This document shows, piece by piece, positions 54,799-64,000 of a DNA stretch of 64,000 nt. The notes beneath the pieces were generated by a model. It had not been told where the DNA came from, did no database searches, and saw nothing but the letters and a program-made list of their open reading frames with translations. This DNA comes from Chryseobacterium pennipullorum (GTDB taxonomy: Bacteria; Bacteroidota; Bacteroidia; Flavobacteriales; Weeksellaceae). Where the stretch lies: the NCBI RefSeq assembly GCF_003384725.1, contig NZ_QNVV01000001.1, positions 1-64,000 on the forward strand. Direction: 5' to 3'. Each line of letters starts with the position of its first letter. The first letter of the stretch is position 1. A program made the position numbers and the translations under genes.

Positions 54799-54937
54799 CG
54801 GAATTGCAGAGAATTTTCAGGGGTGAATTTAGACGAGTATTTGTATTTAGGAAAGGGTACTCCGGGGTTGGAAACAAAGAATTTTTTAAGCGTTGAAAAT
54901 CACTGAAAATTCAATGGATAAGTACCCCTTTTTTGCA

Positions 54938-54968
54938 TAAAAAAGCCGGAACATTTCTGCTCCGGCTT
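54938..54968 (-). terminator. Terminator of the TPR gene
   Basis: Stem aagccgga (54943-54950) with tccggctt (54961-54968) and, on the minus strand, a T run. It lies 22 bp beyond the TPR gene stop codon. Confidence 0.83.
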
Positions 54969-54990
54969 ATGATATTGAGTAATGAAATGA

Positions 54991-56016
54991 TTACTTGGCT
55001 GCTGCACCTAGCTCAATTTCTTTAGCTTTCATTTCTTTTACTTTATCGTTATTCTTAGTTACGATGTAAATTTCTTTTAATGTGGTAACCGCATCAATGC
55101 TCTTAGGAGCTACTTTATACCATCCTTCAGCGAATGGCAAAGCTTTGCTGAACCTTTCTCTTCTGGCATCAATTAATTTAGACGCTTCGTCCGGCTTTTC
55201 TTTTCTAATGGCATTGATATCTGCTACAGCTTTACCATCATCACCAATGGTAGTGTATACCAAGTTCTGATAAGCTTCAGCAAAATCCGGCTTCAACTCT
55301 ATTGCTTTTTTAAATGATTCTAAAGCATCATTAGCAGTAGCAGGAGTTTTAGACTGCATTACCCCCAGATTATACCAGTTGGTAGGATCATTAGGGTTCT
55401 TAGCCAATTGCTCTTTCAATCCGGTCACAAACTTATCTGTATTTCCTGACTGAAGGTACGCATTAGTCTGAGCTTCTTTTAATTTAGCATTGTTAGGGAA
55501 TTTTACCAATCCCTTTTCAATGATCACAAGGGCCTCATTAGACTTTTTAGCATTAAGCAGCAATGAAGTAAGTGTTTCATACAGCTCAGCCTCTATACTT
55601 TTCGTCTGTTCTGTTTTGAAATCGGAATAGTCCGGGTTCTTTTTCATAAGATCCCATGTCGCCTTATCCAGGTTAACCACCTGTCCGCTTTTCTTTTCTT
55701 TTGCGGTATATGTTGTTTCTACTCCAGTAAATCCGGAATTAACCAGGTCAGTATATATTTTGATGGATTGATCACTGTTATTGGCTAACGCGTGACTAAG
55801 CCCTGCATAATACATATAAATTTTATTATCCTGACCGTTAGCCTTCAATAAGTCGTAAACTTCTACAAACTTAGGCGCTGCTGCTGCATAATTTTTTGCA
55901 TTGTATGCATCCATAGCCGCTTTGTTGGTAGCCTGAAGCTGAGCATTAACATCACCTTTCTGTCCGAAAACAAAAGCTGATGCTACGATAGCCATTCCTA
56001 AAATTAGTTTCTTCAT
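54991..56016 (-). CDS. Periplasmic TPR-repeat protein
   Basis: 341 residues with a signal peptide (MKKLILGMAIVASAFVFGQ). Several TPR units: AMDAYNAKNYAAAAPKFVEVY near the start, NWYNLGVMQSK and ALESFKKAIELKPDFAEAYQN around 215-245. Probably a scaffold; partner unknown. It lies 29 bp downstream of gyrA on the same strand, so they may be co-transcribed. Confidence 0.83.
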   Translation of the reverse strand: MKKLILGMAIVASAFVFGQKGDVNAQLQATNKAAMDAYNAKNYAAAAPKFVEVYDLLKANGQDNKIYMYYAGLSHALANNSDQSIKIYTDLVNSGFTGVETTYTAKEKKSGQVVNLDKATWDLMKKNPDYSDFKTEQTKSIEAELYETLTSLLLNAKKSNEALVIIEKGLVKFPNNAKLKEAQTNAYLQSGNTDKFVTGLKEQLAKNPNDPTNWYNLGVMQSKTPATANDALESFKKAIELKPDFAEAYQNLVYTTIGDDGKAVADINAIRKEKPDEASKLIDARRERFSKALPFAEGWYKVAPKSIDAVTTLKEIYIVTKNNDKVKEMKAKEIELGAAAK

Positions 56017-56045
56017 AATAACTATTTTATATTTAATTGTACAAT

Positions 56046-58631
56046 TTATTCTTCAGAGTCGGAGTTTTCATTTTCCTCTGCAGAAGTTTCTTCTTCAGAC
56101 TGAGGTGCAGCATCATTATCCTGATGGTCTACCAATCTTTCTTCTCCTTCTTCAATTTCTTCAGAATCATCCTCTACATCTTTATCCATTTCTACTTTTG
56201 CAATGGCTGCAATTTCGTCATTTTTCTTCAGATTGATCAGTTTTACTCCCTGCGTATTTCTACCCATCACTCTCATTTCATCCATTCCCATTCTGATGGC
56301 AACACCGGATTTATTGATAATCATAAGACCATCCTCATCTGTTACGTTTTGGATTGCGATCAGATTTCCTGTTTTCTCGGTAATGTTCAGGGTAATAACT
56401 CCTTTTCCTCCTCTGTTTGTAATTCTATAGTCTTCTACTGCAGTTCTTTTTCCGTATCCTTTTTCAGATACCACAAGCACCGTCTCGTTCTCTACATCAT
56501 TCACAACAATCATACCAATTGCTTCATCATTATCATCCATGGCAATACCACGAACTCCGATAGATCCTCTTCCTACTTCTCTTACTTTCTCTTCAGGGAA
56601 ACGGATACATTTACCGTTTTTGGTCGCAATCATAATCTGAGAAGTCCCGTTGGTAAGGTAAGCACCTAATAACTGGTCATTATCTCTAATTTCAATAGCA
56701 TTCACCCCGTTTACTCTCGGTCTTGAATATGCTTCCAGAGATGTTTTCTTGATGGTTCCGTTCTTGGTGACCATTACAACACTCATCTGATTCACATATT
56801 CTGAATCTTTAAGGTTGTTGGTTCTGATATAGGCTTTGATCTTATCATCCGGCTCGATGTTGATAAGGTTTTGTACAGCCCTTCCTTTTGACGTTCTGGA
56901 GCCTTCCGGAATTTCAAATACTCTCAGCCAATAACATCTTCCTTTTTCTGTAAAGAACAACATGTACTGGTGATTGGTTGCAGAAACAATATATTCTAGG
57001 AAATCGGAATCTCGTGTGGTTGCGGCTTTATTTCCTACACCTCCTCTACTTTGAATTTTGTATTCTGAAAGGGAAGTCCTCTTAATATATCCTGCGTGAG
57101 AGATCGTAAGAACTACAGATTCATTCGGAATAATATCTTCAATAGACATTTCTCCTCCTGAATAATCAATTTCTGTTCTTCTTTCGTCTCCGTACTTTTC
57201 TTTGACCTCGATCAATTCGTCTTTAATGATCTGGAATCTTCTTGGCTCGCTGGCCAGGATGTCCTCAAGATTGGCAATCTCTTTCATAATTGCATCATAC
57301 TCATCACGGATCTTATCAAGCTCCATTCCGGTAAGACGTGCCAATCTGAGATCAAGAATAGCCTGAGCCTGAATTTCTGAAAGCTCAAAAGCTTCGATCA
57401 GACCTTCTTTTGCAGCCTGAGGGTTTGCACTGTGACGGATAATAGAAATAGCTCTATCTAAAGCATCCTGACTTCCGATTACTTTCATGAACCCTTCAAG
57501 AATATGCGCTCTTTCTTTTGCTTTTTTAAGCTCGTACTGCGTTCTTCTTATGATCACTTCATGTCTGTGATCTACAAAGTGATGAATGATATCTTTCAGA
57601 TTCAGCTGCTCAGGTCTTCCATTAACTAACGCAATATTATTTACGCTGAAAGAAGTCTGTAGTGCTGTATATTTATATAGCAAGTTCAGGACAACATTCG
57701 GGATCGCGTCATTTTTCAATTCATAGACAACACGAAGTCCTTTTCTGTCCGACTCATCTCTGATCTCATAGATTCCAGGAATTTTTTCGTCTTTAACGAG
57801 TTCTGCGGTTCTGGCAATCATTTCCGCTTTGTTTACCTGATAAGGAATCTCCGTAACAATAATTGCATTTCTGTTTCCGATCTCATCAAAGCTCACTTTA
57901 GCTCTAAGGACTACTCTTCCTCTACCCGTGTGGAAAGCATCTCTTACCCCGTCATATCCATAGATAATACCTCCTGTAGGAAAATCCGGAGCAATAATAT
58001 GCTGCATCAGCTCATCGATCGTAATTTCTTTATTATCAATATAAGCACAGATGGCATCTACGGATTCAGAAAGGTTGTGGGGCGCCATATTCGTAGCCAT
58101 TCCCACTGCAATCCCTGAAGTACCGTTTACCAAAAGGTTCGGTATTTTAGTAGGCATTACAGTAGGCTCCTGCAAACTGTCGTCAAAGTTATTCTGGAAA
58201 TCTACCGTTTCCTTATCCAAGTCTGAAAGTACCTCATCGGAAATCTTTTTCAGTCGGGCCTCCGTATAACGCATTGCTGCGGGTGGGTCACCATCCATAG
58301 AACCAAAGTTACCCTGCCCGTCTACCTGAGGGTAACGCAGACTCCAATCCTGGGCCATTCTTACCATCGCATCATATACTGAGGAATCTCCGTGCGGGTG
58401 ATATTTACCCAATACATCCCCAACAATTCTTGCAGATTTTAAATATTTTCTATTAGAAAAAACCCCTAATCCATACATACCGTAAAGCACTCTTCTATGA
58501 ACGGGTTTCAAGCCATCTCTTACATCCGGCAACGCTCTCGAAACGATAACGGACATCGAATAATCGATATAAGATGACTTCATTTCATCAACGATGTTGA
58601 TAGGAATCAGTCTTTCTCCTTCTTTTTGCAT
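56046..58631 (-). CDS. gyrA: DNA gyrase subunit A
   Basis: 861 residues from [12 protein letters not shown]; a TTG two codons upstream is less likely. Catalytic Tyr in [10 protein letters not shown], the quinolone-determining region [17 protein letters not shown] (Ser and Asp at the positions of E. coli S83 and D87 kept, so no resistance change is seen), six-bladed C-terminal domain, GyrA-box-like [11 protein letters not shown], and a long acidic tail ending NENSDSEE. With GyrB it introduces negative supercoils. A minus-strand TAAATTTG (58642-58635) lies only 3 bp before the ATG, so a leaderless transcript is possible. Confidence 0.97.
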   Translation of the reverse strand: MQKEGERLIPINIVDEMKSSYIDYSMSVIVSRALPDVRDGLKPVHRRVLYGMYGLGVFSNRKYLKSARIVGDVLGKYHPHGDSSVYDAMVRMAQDWSLRYPQVDGQGNFGSMDGDPPAAMRYTEARLKKISDEVLSDLDKETVDFQNNFDDSLQEPTVMPTKIPNLLVNGTSGIAVGMATNMAPHNLSESVDAICAYIDNKEITIDELMQHIIAPDFPTGGIIYGYDGVRDAFHTGRGRVVLRAKVSFDEIGNRNAIIVTEIPYQVNKAEMIARTAELVKDEKIPGIYEIRDESDRKGLRVVYELKNDAIPNVVLNLLYKYTALQTSFSVNNIALVNGRPEQLNLKDIIHHFVDHRHEVIIRRTQYELKKAKERAHILEGFMKVIGSQDALDRAISIIRHSANPQAAKEGLIEAFELSEIQAQAILDLRLARLTGMELDKIRDEYDAIMKEIANLEDILASEPRRFQIIKDELIEVKEKYGDERRTEIDYSGGEMSIEDIIPNESVVLTISHAGYIKRTSLSEYKIQSRGGVGNKAATTRDSDFLEYIVSATNHQYMLFFTEKGRCYWLRVFEIPEGSRTSKGRAVQNLINIEPDDKIKAYIRTNNLKDSEYVNQMSVVMVTKNGTIKKTSLEAYSRPRVNGVNAIEIRDNDQLLGAYLTNGTSQIMIATKNGKCIRFPEEKVREVGRGSIGVRGIAMDDNDEAIGMIVVNDVENETVLVVSEKGYGKRTAVEDYRITNRGGKGVITLNITEKTGNLIAIQNVTDEDGLMIINKSGVAIRMGMDEMRVMGRNTQGVKLINLKKNDEIAAIAKVEMDKDVEDDSEEIEEGEERLVDHQDNDAAPQSEEETSAEENENSDSEE

Positions 58632-58778
58632 AAACAAATTTATTATAATGATAGTCAGACCCTTAGCTGATAGTCTGAAAATTATTTATTTCCAATTTTT
58701 ATTAACGGGCTAATTTACGAAAAAAATGCCGATTTTTGTGTTAGAATTTATCCACAAAATCTTAAAAATTCTTAAAAT

Positions 58779-59096
58779 ATGAGCGTATTAAGTATAACTT
58801 TCCACTGCACAAAAAATAATCTGGAAGAATGGGAAAATTATATTGATGAAACACTGATTTTAATGACTGAAAACTTAATGGATGTCAACAAATATATCCT
58901 TTCTGAAGTCCACAGTGATTATATTGATGATGAAGGGAAAAATTACAATCTTCTGCTGATGTTCGATAACGAAACTTTGCGGACTGATTTTATTGAAAGT
59001 GAATTAAAAAATATTGCGGAACGGATTGAGAAAAAATTTGGCCACGAGGTAATGATTTTTAATACCTTCCTGAATCCTAAGAAATCCAGACTTTGA
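58779..59096 (+). CDS. DUF4286 family protein
   Basis: 105 residues. It matches the DUF4286 pattern with MSVLSITFHCTKNNLEEWENY at the start and HEVMIFNTFLNPKKSRL at the end. Ferredoxin-like fold predicted, function unknown. Divergent from gyrA. Confidence 0.8.
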   Translation: MSVLSITFHCTKNNLEEWENYIDETLILMTENLMDVNKYILSEVHSDYIDDEGKNYNLLLMFDNETLRTDFIESELKNIAERIEKKFGHEVMIFNTFLNPKKSRL

Positions 59097-59101
59097 TACA
59101 C

Positions 59102-59132
59102 AAACCCCTGAATTTTCAGGGGTTTATTTTTT
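59102..59132. terminator. Bidirectional terminator between DUF4286 and a small lipoprotein gene
   Basis: Perfect 10-bp stem aaacccctga (59102-59111) with tcaggggttt (59116-59125), followed on the plus strand by a T run. Confidence 0.85.
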
Positions 59133-59349
59133 AGTGTCTATGTCTGCCATGGTTTCTGCGGCCGTGCCCTCTGTCATCATAGATATATACTTTTTTTACA
59201 TGACCCGGAGCATAATGTCTGGCGCTTCCACCGTACACTTTTTTAGCGTGGCCCGGAGGAAGTCTTCTGCCATGAGGCTCGTGAACAATACACGAAGACA
59301 ACATGAACAATACGGTAGCTACCCCGATACCTTTAATCAAACTTTTCAT
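59131..59349 (-). CDS. Small His-rich lipoprotein
   Basis: 72 residues from MKSLIKG at 59349; the longer frame to 59400 adds an unlikely leader. Lipoprotein signal with Cys (LFMLSSCIV). The body has PPGHAKKVYGG and APGHVKKVYIYDD, a repeated PGHxKKVY motif, and ends in a His/Arg-rich tail. Related Chryseobacterium proteins are often labelled 'quinol oxidase subunit 4' without proof. Metal binding is possible. Confidence 0.72.
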   Translation of the reverse strand: MKSLIKGIGVATVLFMLSSCIVHEPHGRRLPPGHAKKVYGGSARHYAPGHVKKVYIYDDRGHGRRNHGRHRH

Positions 59350-59476
59350 TATTTTCACTTTTTCAAACTTAGTGTTGGAATATAACAATGTTAATGCCAA
59401 AAAAAGAGATTAATTTTAATCTTAAAGGTTGTCTGAAAAAAAGTATAGACGTTGATGGTTCCTGTATCCTTTCCTA

Positions 59477-59968
59477 TCAAACAAGAGCACTTCTTTTCTC
59501 CATCATAATAAGATCTTTCCATTCACCGTTGAGCTTTCCTATTTTTTTGCGGACTCCTACCATTCTGAAACCGTTTTTCTGGTGAAATTTGATTGAGATT
59601 TCATTTTCGGGAAAGATATTGGTTTGTAATGTCCAGAATCCATGATCCTCACTGTCCAGAATCAGCTTCTTTAGCAATATGGAACCCAAACCTTTACCCT
59701 GGTATTCATTATCAAAATAAATACTCACTTCTGCAACGCCTTTAAAGCATTCGCGTTTGCTTACCGGTTTTAAGGCACACCATCCTACCACTTCGTTATT
59801 TTCATTCTCCAATACCCAACGGCAGTCGTTGAAATATTCCATACTCCATGCTTCAGCAGTTGGAACCTCCGTTTCTAATGTGGCAATTCCGCCATCTACT
59901 CCCTGTCTGAAAATTTCAAGAACTCTGTTTTCATCACTGGGTATCATTTCTCTTAATTCGTAATTCAT
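59477..59968 (-). CDS. GNAT N-acetyltransferase (phosphinothricin acetyltransferase-like)
   Basis: 163 residues. The start YELREMIPSDENRVLEIFRQGV and the acetyl-CoA loop EYQGKGLGSILLKKLI are of the GNAT type, with the ending HQKNGFRMVGVRKKIGKLNG typical for PAT-like proteins. Substrate unknown. It lies 5 bp after the DUF421 gene. Confidence 0.85.
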   Translation of the reverse strand: MNYELREMIPSDENRVLEIFRQGVDGGIATLETEVPTAEAWSMEYFNDCRWVLENENNEVVGWCALKPVSKRECFKGVAEVSIYFDNEYQGKGLGSILLKKLILDSEDHGFWTLQTNIFPENEISIKFHQKNGFRMVGVRKKIGKLNGEWKDLIMMEKRSALV

Positions 59969-59973
59969 TGTGT

Positions 59974-60486
59974 TTAATGATATTTTCTTTTGTTTTTTCG
60001 TTTTATTCTCGAATAATGGGTCTGTTTGCTTTTTTCATCTTCAGAAACAACGCTGATGTTTCCATCCACTTCCAAAATCGAGAGCTTTACATTTTCTATT
60101 TTTTCTATACCATGTTCTCTTATGGCTTCCTGTAATTCGTCCCACGTAATTTTCACCCGGTTCAAAGCGGTCTGATCTGCTACTCCATCTCTGATCAGGA
60201 CTACCGGTTCATCTTCCATAAAATTTTCAAATGAACGACTGGAGAACATAATTCTTTTTAGAATAAAGTTAGCTACAAACAAAACCAGTGCCGCAATAAT
60301 GCCACCCTGAAGAGACGTATCTGGCCCCACCATAGCATTCTGAACGGCATTTGAAATCAGCAGCAATAAAACAACATCTCCCGCGTTAAGTTGGGAGAGC
60401 TGATTCTTACCAAACAAACGGATGGCTATTACCATGAAAAGGTAAACGCAAAGGGAACGGATGACGACATTCAGAATAGGATCCAC
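59974..60486 (-). CDS. DUF421 membrane protein
   Basis: 170 residues. Three membrane helices (about 5-22, 35-55, 60-80) and a C-terminal domain with FMEDEPVVLIRDGV and LREHGIEKIENVKLSILEVDG, the known DUF421 (YetF/YcaP-like) layout. Function unclear. First gene of a pair with the GNAT gene. Confidence 0.85.
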   Translation of the reverse strand: MDPILNVVIRSLCVYLFMVIAIRLFGKNQLSQLNAGDVVLLLLISNAVQNAMVGPDTSLQGGIIAALVLFVANFILKRIMFSSRSFENFMEDEPVVLIRDGVADQTALNRVKITWDELQEAIREHGIEKIENVKLSILEVDGNISVVSEDEKSKQTHYSRIKRKNKRKYH

Positions 60487-60675
60487 ACTTTTTTTATCTG
60501 TTCAAATGTATTGATTTTTTGCATTCCCCTGAAAAGTATTTACAGTTATCAGATACCATCAATATAGGTACAACAGCAGCATCGAAAGGATTGAGTATTT
60601 CTTTGTGCTATCCGTTCTAAATTCACTACTGATTGGTATAGGATTTGACGACTTTCATAAAACCTTTTTTATACA

Positions 60676-61224
60676 ATGAAAAAAAAATTATTTTTATGCT
60701 TCAGCATCCTCCTGTTCTTTGTAAGCTGTAAAGAAAAAACAACGGAATGCAGTCTATCATCCAATACAGCGATCGGTTTGAAAATTGACGAACTTTATAC
60801 CCAATATGGAAAATCAAATGATGCTGTCTATAACCAGCCTATTCCGGATAACCTATTCTCCCCGTCCCTTAAAAAGGCTGTGGAGAACGCGATTAATGCA
60901 TCAAAGGCGGATATTGAAAAAGTAAAAAAAAGCGACCATCCTGACGAGAAGCCCCTGATTTTCGAAGGAGCAATTTTTTCAAGCTTATATGAAGGCTATT
61001 CCCGTTACAATATTCAGTCAATAAAAGTGAATGGCAACACCGCAGATGCTCTTGTCCATTTCGAATATGATATGGCTACTCCAAAAGTTGTATGGACCGA
61101 CACCCTTCGTCTGATTGAAGATCATAAACAATGGAGGATTGATAATATTACTTTCGATTCTATAGGAAATTCTAAAGACCTTAAAGGAGTTCTCACTGAT
61201 TTTGCACAAGGCTCCCACCCATAA
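60676..61224 (+). CDS. DUF3828-like lipoprotein
   Basis: 182 residues with a lipoprotein signal peptide (LLFFVSC). The pattern LYTQYGKSNDAVYNQPIPDNLFS and the end DTLRLIEDHKQWRIDNITFD resemble DUF3828. Function unknown; lipid-anchored. A hairpin terminator starts 3 bp after its stop codon. Confidence 0.75.
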   Translation: MKKKLFLCFSILLFFVSCKEKTTECSLSSNTAIGLKIDELYTQYGKSNDAVYNQPIPDNLFSPSLKKAVENAINASKADIEKVKKSDHPDEKPLIFEGAIFSSLYEGYSRYNIQSIKVNGNTADALVHFEYDMATPKVVWTDTLRLIEDHKQWRIDNITFDSIGNSKDLKGVLTDFAQGSHP

Positions 61225-61226
61225 AA

Positions 61227-61250
61227 AAAACCGCTTTTTCAAGCGGTTTT
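61227..61250. terminator. Terminator shared by the DUF3828 and peptide genes
   Basis: Perfect 10-bp stem aaaaccgctt (61227-61236) with aagcggtttt (61241-61250), loop tttc. The T run is longer on the minus strand, where it lies 7 bp beyond the stop of the small peptide gene. Confidence 0.87.
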
Positions 61251-61256
61251 CTTATT

Positions 61257-61391
61257 TTATGGACATTGAACGATTGGAATTTCACTGCAAAAAATCTTAT
61301 CTGCCCATTCGCAGTAGGTACAGTATTTTTTAGGCTCTCCTCCGGACACTGACTTCAAATCTGTTTTAGTCAGTTTTTTTAAATTTTTCAT
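61257..61391 (-). CDS. Double-glycine leader 'bacteriocin-like' peptide
   Basis: 44 residues, read by hand because it is shorter than usual ORF cut-offs. The first 18 residues (MKNLKKLTKTDLKSVSGG) form a classic double-glycine leader, as used by C39-peptidase ABC exporters. The remaining 26 residues form a Cys-rich core with Cys at 24, 27, 35 and 43. Chryseobacterium genomes encode many peptides with an MKNLKKL...GG start, annotated 'bacteriocin-like'. It has its own terminator and a minus-strand TAACTTTA (61421-61414) as a weak -7 element. No peptidase, modification or immunity gene is next to it. Confidence 0.82.
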   Translation of the reverse strand: MKNLKKLTKTDLKSVSGGEPKKYCTYCEWADKIFCSEIPIVQCP

Positions 61392-61544
61392 ATCGTTTTA
61401 ATTTATGGTTTGCTAAAGTTAAAACGAATTTCATACTACCTTATTATAAATTTACCCCTAAATATTTCATTATTTTCATCTATAATCCAAAAAATATGAT
61501 CCTCCTTGCAATACTTATATCCTCTTCATTAAATTTATTTTAAG

Positions 61545-61574
61545 CAAAAAAAGAATCTGCTTTCGCAAATTCTT
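61545..61574 (-). terminator. Terminator of uvrA
   Basis: Stem 61551-61560 with 61565-61574; on the minus-strand RNA it is fully paired with one G-U and a GAAA tetraloop, followed by T6-7. Confidence 0.85.
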
Positions 61575-61601
61575 TTCTATAATTAAATTGATATTCTATT
61601 A

Positions 61602-64000
61602 TTACAGCTCTCTCTTCAAAAACTTTCCGGTTAAACTCTTCTTAGACTTCACAATCTCTTCAGGTGTGCCCTGAGCTACAATCTGTCCACCATGTTTTCC
61701 ACCTTCCGGACCTACATCAATGATGTGGTCTGCCAGTTTGATGACATCCATATTGTGTTCGATGATAATAAAAGAGTTACCTAGTTCGACCAGCTGATTG
61801 ATGGCATCCATTAGGATTTTCACATCTTCAAAATGGAGACCAGTGGTAGGCTCATCAAGGATATAGAGCGTGTTTCCTGTTTGCCTTTTAGCGAGTTCTG
61901 TTGCCAGCTTGATACGCTGTGCTTCACCCCCTGAAAGGGTTGTTGACTGCTGTCCAAGCGTAATATATCCCAGCCCTACATCCTGCAGCGTTTTCACTTT
62001 CGCGAAAATTTTAGGAATTGGCTGGAAAAATTCCACCGCTTCATCAATTGTCATATCCAATACATCAGAGATGGACTTTCCTTTGTAACGGACTTCTAAG
62101 GTTTCTCTGTTGAATCGTTTTCCATTACAGGTTTCACAGTGAACATATACATCCGGAAGGAAATTCATTTCAATCACCTTCAATCCTCCACCCTGACAGG
62201 TTTCACATCTTCCGCCTTTTACATTGAAAGAGAATCTTCCGGGCTTGTATCCACGGATTTTACTTTCCGGAAGCTCAGCAAAAAGATTTCTGATGTCTGT
62301 AAACATTCCGGTGTAGGTAGCAGGATTGGAGCGGGGTGTTCTTCCGATCGGAGTCTGGTCTACATCTACAATTTTATCAATATTCTCCAGTCCTTCAATC
62401 TTTTTATAGGGTAAAGGTTCCTGAACGGCTCTGTAAAAATGTTTGTTCAGGATCGGATACAAGGTTCCGTTGATCAGAGAGGATTTTCCACTTCCGGAAA
62501 TTCCAGTTACCACAACGAGTTTCCCAAGAGGCACATCCAGTGTTACATTTTTCAGATTGTTTCCTGTAGCACCTTTAAGAAGAATATTTTTTCCGTTTCC
62601 TGCTCTTCTTTCTGCAGGTATTTCAATTTTCCTTTTGCCGTTGATATACTGTGCCGTGATTGTATCTGCTTTCAACAGATCTTTGGGTTTCCCTTGCCAC
62701 AATATTTCTCCACCGAATTTTCCAGCTTTCGGACCAATATCCAATACTTCATCAGCTTCCAGAATCATATCTTTGTCATGTTCCACGACCAATACTGAAT
62801 TTCCGATGTCTCTTAGATTCTTCAGGGAATGGATGAGTCTTTCGTTATCTCTCTGGTGAAGTCCGATACTTGGTTCATCCAGGATATACAATACATTCAC
62901 AAGTTGGGACCCAATTTGTGTCGCCAGACGGATCCTCTGCGATTCTCCGCCCGAGAGGGTCTTAGAGCTCCTGCTCAGACTCAGATAATCCAAACCTACA
63001 TCCAGCAGGAACTGAAGCCTGGTTTCAATTTCTTTCAGAATTTCGTGAGCGATGATTTTATTTTTTTCTGAGAACTTATCTCTGACGTCTGCCAGCCAGT
63101 CTTTTAGATCTGCTAAACTCAACGCATTAACCTCAGCAATATTTTTTCCGTCTATTTTAAAGCTCAGGCTTGAAGGCTGAAGACGTGTTCCATGGCATTC
63201 CGGACAGGTTTCTTCTGTCGTGAAGTGTCTTTCCAGAAGGATGGCTTCATAGGATTCTCTTTCATCAATGATTTCTTCCATGAAAGCAATAAGACCATCA
63301 AAACCAATCTTTATTTTCTTGGTAATTCCCGCGTATTTCAAATCCTTATTGAATTCTTTATGACAGCCATTGTAGATATATTCCAATGCTTCTTCCGGAA
63401 TATCCTTCATTGGAGTGGTTAACCCCAGTCCGAAAATTTCGAGAATATTTTTAATCTGTGCAAGAATCCATTTGTTGGATTTAATGTCTTCCAAAGGCAA
63501 TAAACCTCCCTGATTGATGGATAGCTTCGGGTTGTCTATAAAATAATCCGTATTGATCTTTTTGATAGTCCCCAATCCTTTACAGTCCGGGCAGCTTCCT
63601 TTGGGTGAATTGAACGAGAATGTATTCGGTTCGGGTAACGCTAAAGAGTGTCCTGTTTCTGCATCCATAAGGTTTTTGGAGAAATATTCAATCTCCGTAC
63701 TCCCCAGTTTCTGAATTCCAATGATTCCCTCGCCCATTTCCATGGCAGTACGCAATGATTTTTCCATTCTGCCTTCTGAAGCATTTTCACCGATAATCCA
63801 ACGGTCGATGACAATATCGATATCGTGGGTTTTATAACGGTCCAGTTTCAGATCATATTCAATATCCTGCAGCTCACCATCTATTCTTGCCTGCCCATAC
63901 CCTTTTTTAGCCATCTGTACGAAAAGCTCGTGATAGTGTCCCTTTCTGGAACGTACCACAGGGGCCAGAAGCATGATTTTCTCTTTTTTATAATTTTCTT
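61602..64000 (-). CDS. uvrA: Excinuclease ABC subunit A, 5' end cut by the window
   Basis: At least 799 codons visible; the frame stays open to the right edge (ENYKKEKIMLLAPVVRSRKGHYHELF), so the first about 140 residues are missing. A zinc-finger pair CPDCKGLGTIKK and CPECHGTRLQ, then the ABC signature LSGGESQRIRLATQIGS, the second Walker A GISGSGKSSLINGTL, CETCQGGGLKVIEMNFLPDVY, CETCNGKRFN and the second LSGGEAQRIKLATEL are in canonical order. It recognises DNA damage with UvrB in nucleotide excision repair. Cytoplasmic. Confidence 0.97.
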   Translation of the reverse strand, partial: ENYKKEKIMLLAPVVRSRKGHYHELFVQMAKKGYGQARIDGELQDIEYDLKLDRYKTHDIDIVIDRWIIGENASEGRMEKSLRTAMEMGEGIIGIQKLGSTEIEYFSKNLMDAETGHSLALPEPNTFSFNSPKGSCPDCKGLGTIKKINTDYFIDNPKLSINQGGLLPLEDIKSNKWILAQIKNILEIFGLGLTTPMKDIPEEALEYIYNGCHKEFNKDLKYAGITKKIKIGFDGLIAFMEEIIDERESYEAILLERHFTTEETCPECHGTRLQPSSLSFKIDGKNIAEVNALSLADLKDWLADVRDKFSEKNKIIAHEILKEIETRLQFLLDVGLDYLSLSRSSKTLSGGESQRIRLATQIGSQLVNVLYILDEPSIGLHQRDNERLIHSLKNLRDIGNSVLVVEHDKDMILEADEVLDIGPKAGKFGGEILWQGKPKDLLKADTITAQYINGKRKIEIPAERRAGNGKNILLKGATGNNLKNVTLDVPLGKLVVVTGISGSGKSSLINGTLYPILNKHFYRAVQEPLPYKKIEGLENIDKIVDVDQTPIGRTPRSNPATYTGMFTDIRNLFAELPESKIRGYKPGRFSFNVKGGRCETCQGGGLKVIEMNFLPDVYVHCETCNGKRFNRETLEVRYKGKSISDVLDMTIDEAVEFFQPIPKIFAKVKTLQDVGLGYITLGQQSTTLSGGEAQRIKLATELAKRQTGNTLYILDEPTTGLHFEDVKILMDAINQLVELGNSFIIIEHNMDVIKLADHIIDVGPEGGKHGGQIVAQGTPEEIVKSKKSLTGKFLKREL

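Noticed and set aside
56046-58631. Quinolone-resistance change in gyrA
   Set aside because: Ser and Asp at the E. coli S83 and D87 positions are unchanged.

Overview
The window is chromosomal DNA of a Bacteroidota member, most probably Chryseobacterium or a close Weeksellaceae relative. Supporting signs are the AT-rich sequence, many promoters with the Bacteroidota -7 element TAnnTTTG (SRP RNA, atpD, ribF and others), a T9SS sorting domain, DUF6443-type RHS proteins, a probable sulfonolipid (capnine) gene pair, menaquinone genes, a short F1 epsilon subunit, and a small double-glycine 'bacteriocin-like' peptide of the kind seen in Chryseobacterium. The species is inferred, not proven.

Layout. 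1-8440 is an RHS polymorphic-toxin locus on the minus strand: a short T9SS-CTD protein, two ~1,130-1,160-residue RHS/YD-repeat proteins (the second with a lipase-like tip), a tiny membrane protein that overlaps it and is a candidate immunity protein, a long terminator, and then a decayed second RHS core that shares an exact 125-bp block with the intact one. 8783-16622 is an accessory patch of small enzymes and regulators (MBL hydrolase, LuxR-type HTH, CAT-family acetyltransferase, PPC protein, Crp/Fnr regulator with a PRISE reductase, AraC regulator with SDR and HbpS-like proteins, DUF1697). Two FNR-type boxes lie between the Crp/Fnr gene and the reductase. 16669-21737 encodes two large GT-C/DUF2723 membrane proteins. 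21960-24353 is the probable cysteate synthase and cysteate acyltransferase pair. 24424-29519 holds a DMT transporter, an unknown repeat-rich protein, a B12-binding radical SAM enzyme and an unknown secreted protein. 29601-33638 carries atpC and atpD, divergent from ribF and an acyltransferase. 33652-44215 is mostly housekeeping (YjbR, Gpx, kdsB, PAP2, aminotransferase, phosphosugar mutase, adhesin-like DUF2807).

44675-49419 is a compact cassette: LysM-like protein, DUF4280 PAAR-like protein, DUF2235 phospholipase-like protein, DUF2931 lipoprotein. It looks like a contractile-injection (T6SS-type) effector/immunity unit, closed by its own terminator. 49516-64000 is again core: GT2 and DUF4199, SRP RNA, a UPF0173-like hydrolase, menA and menB, a TPR protein, gyrA, small lipoproteins, GNAT, DUF421, and uvrA running off the right edge. 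A 44-codon double-glycine peptide gene, shorter than the usual ORF cut-off, sits between the DUF3828 lipoprotein gene and uvrA with its own terminator.

Three systems stand out: two separate lipase-type toxin/immunity candidates (the RHS tip and the DUF2235 cassette), the small Cys-rich GG-leader peptide, and the Crp/Fnr-FNR box-PRISE reductase module. No tRNA, CRISPR array, transposase or integrase was seen.
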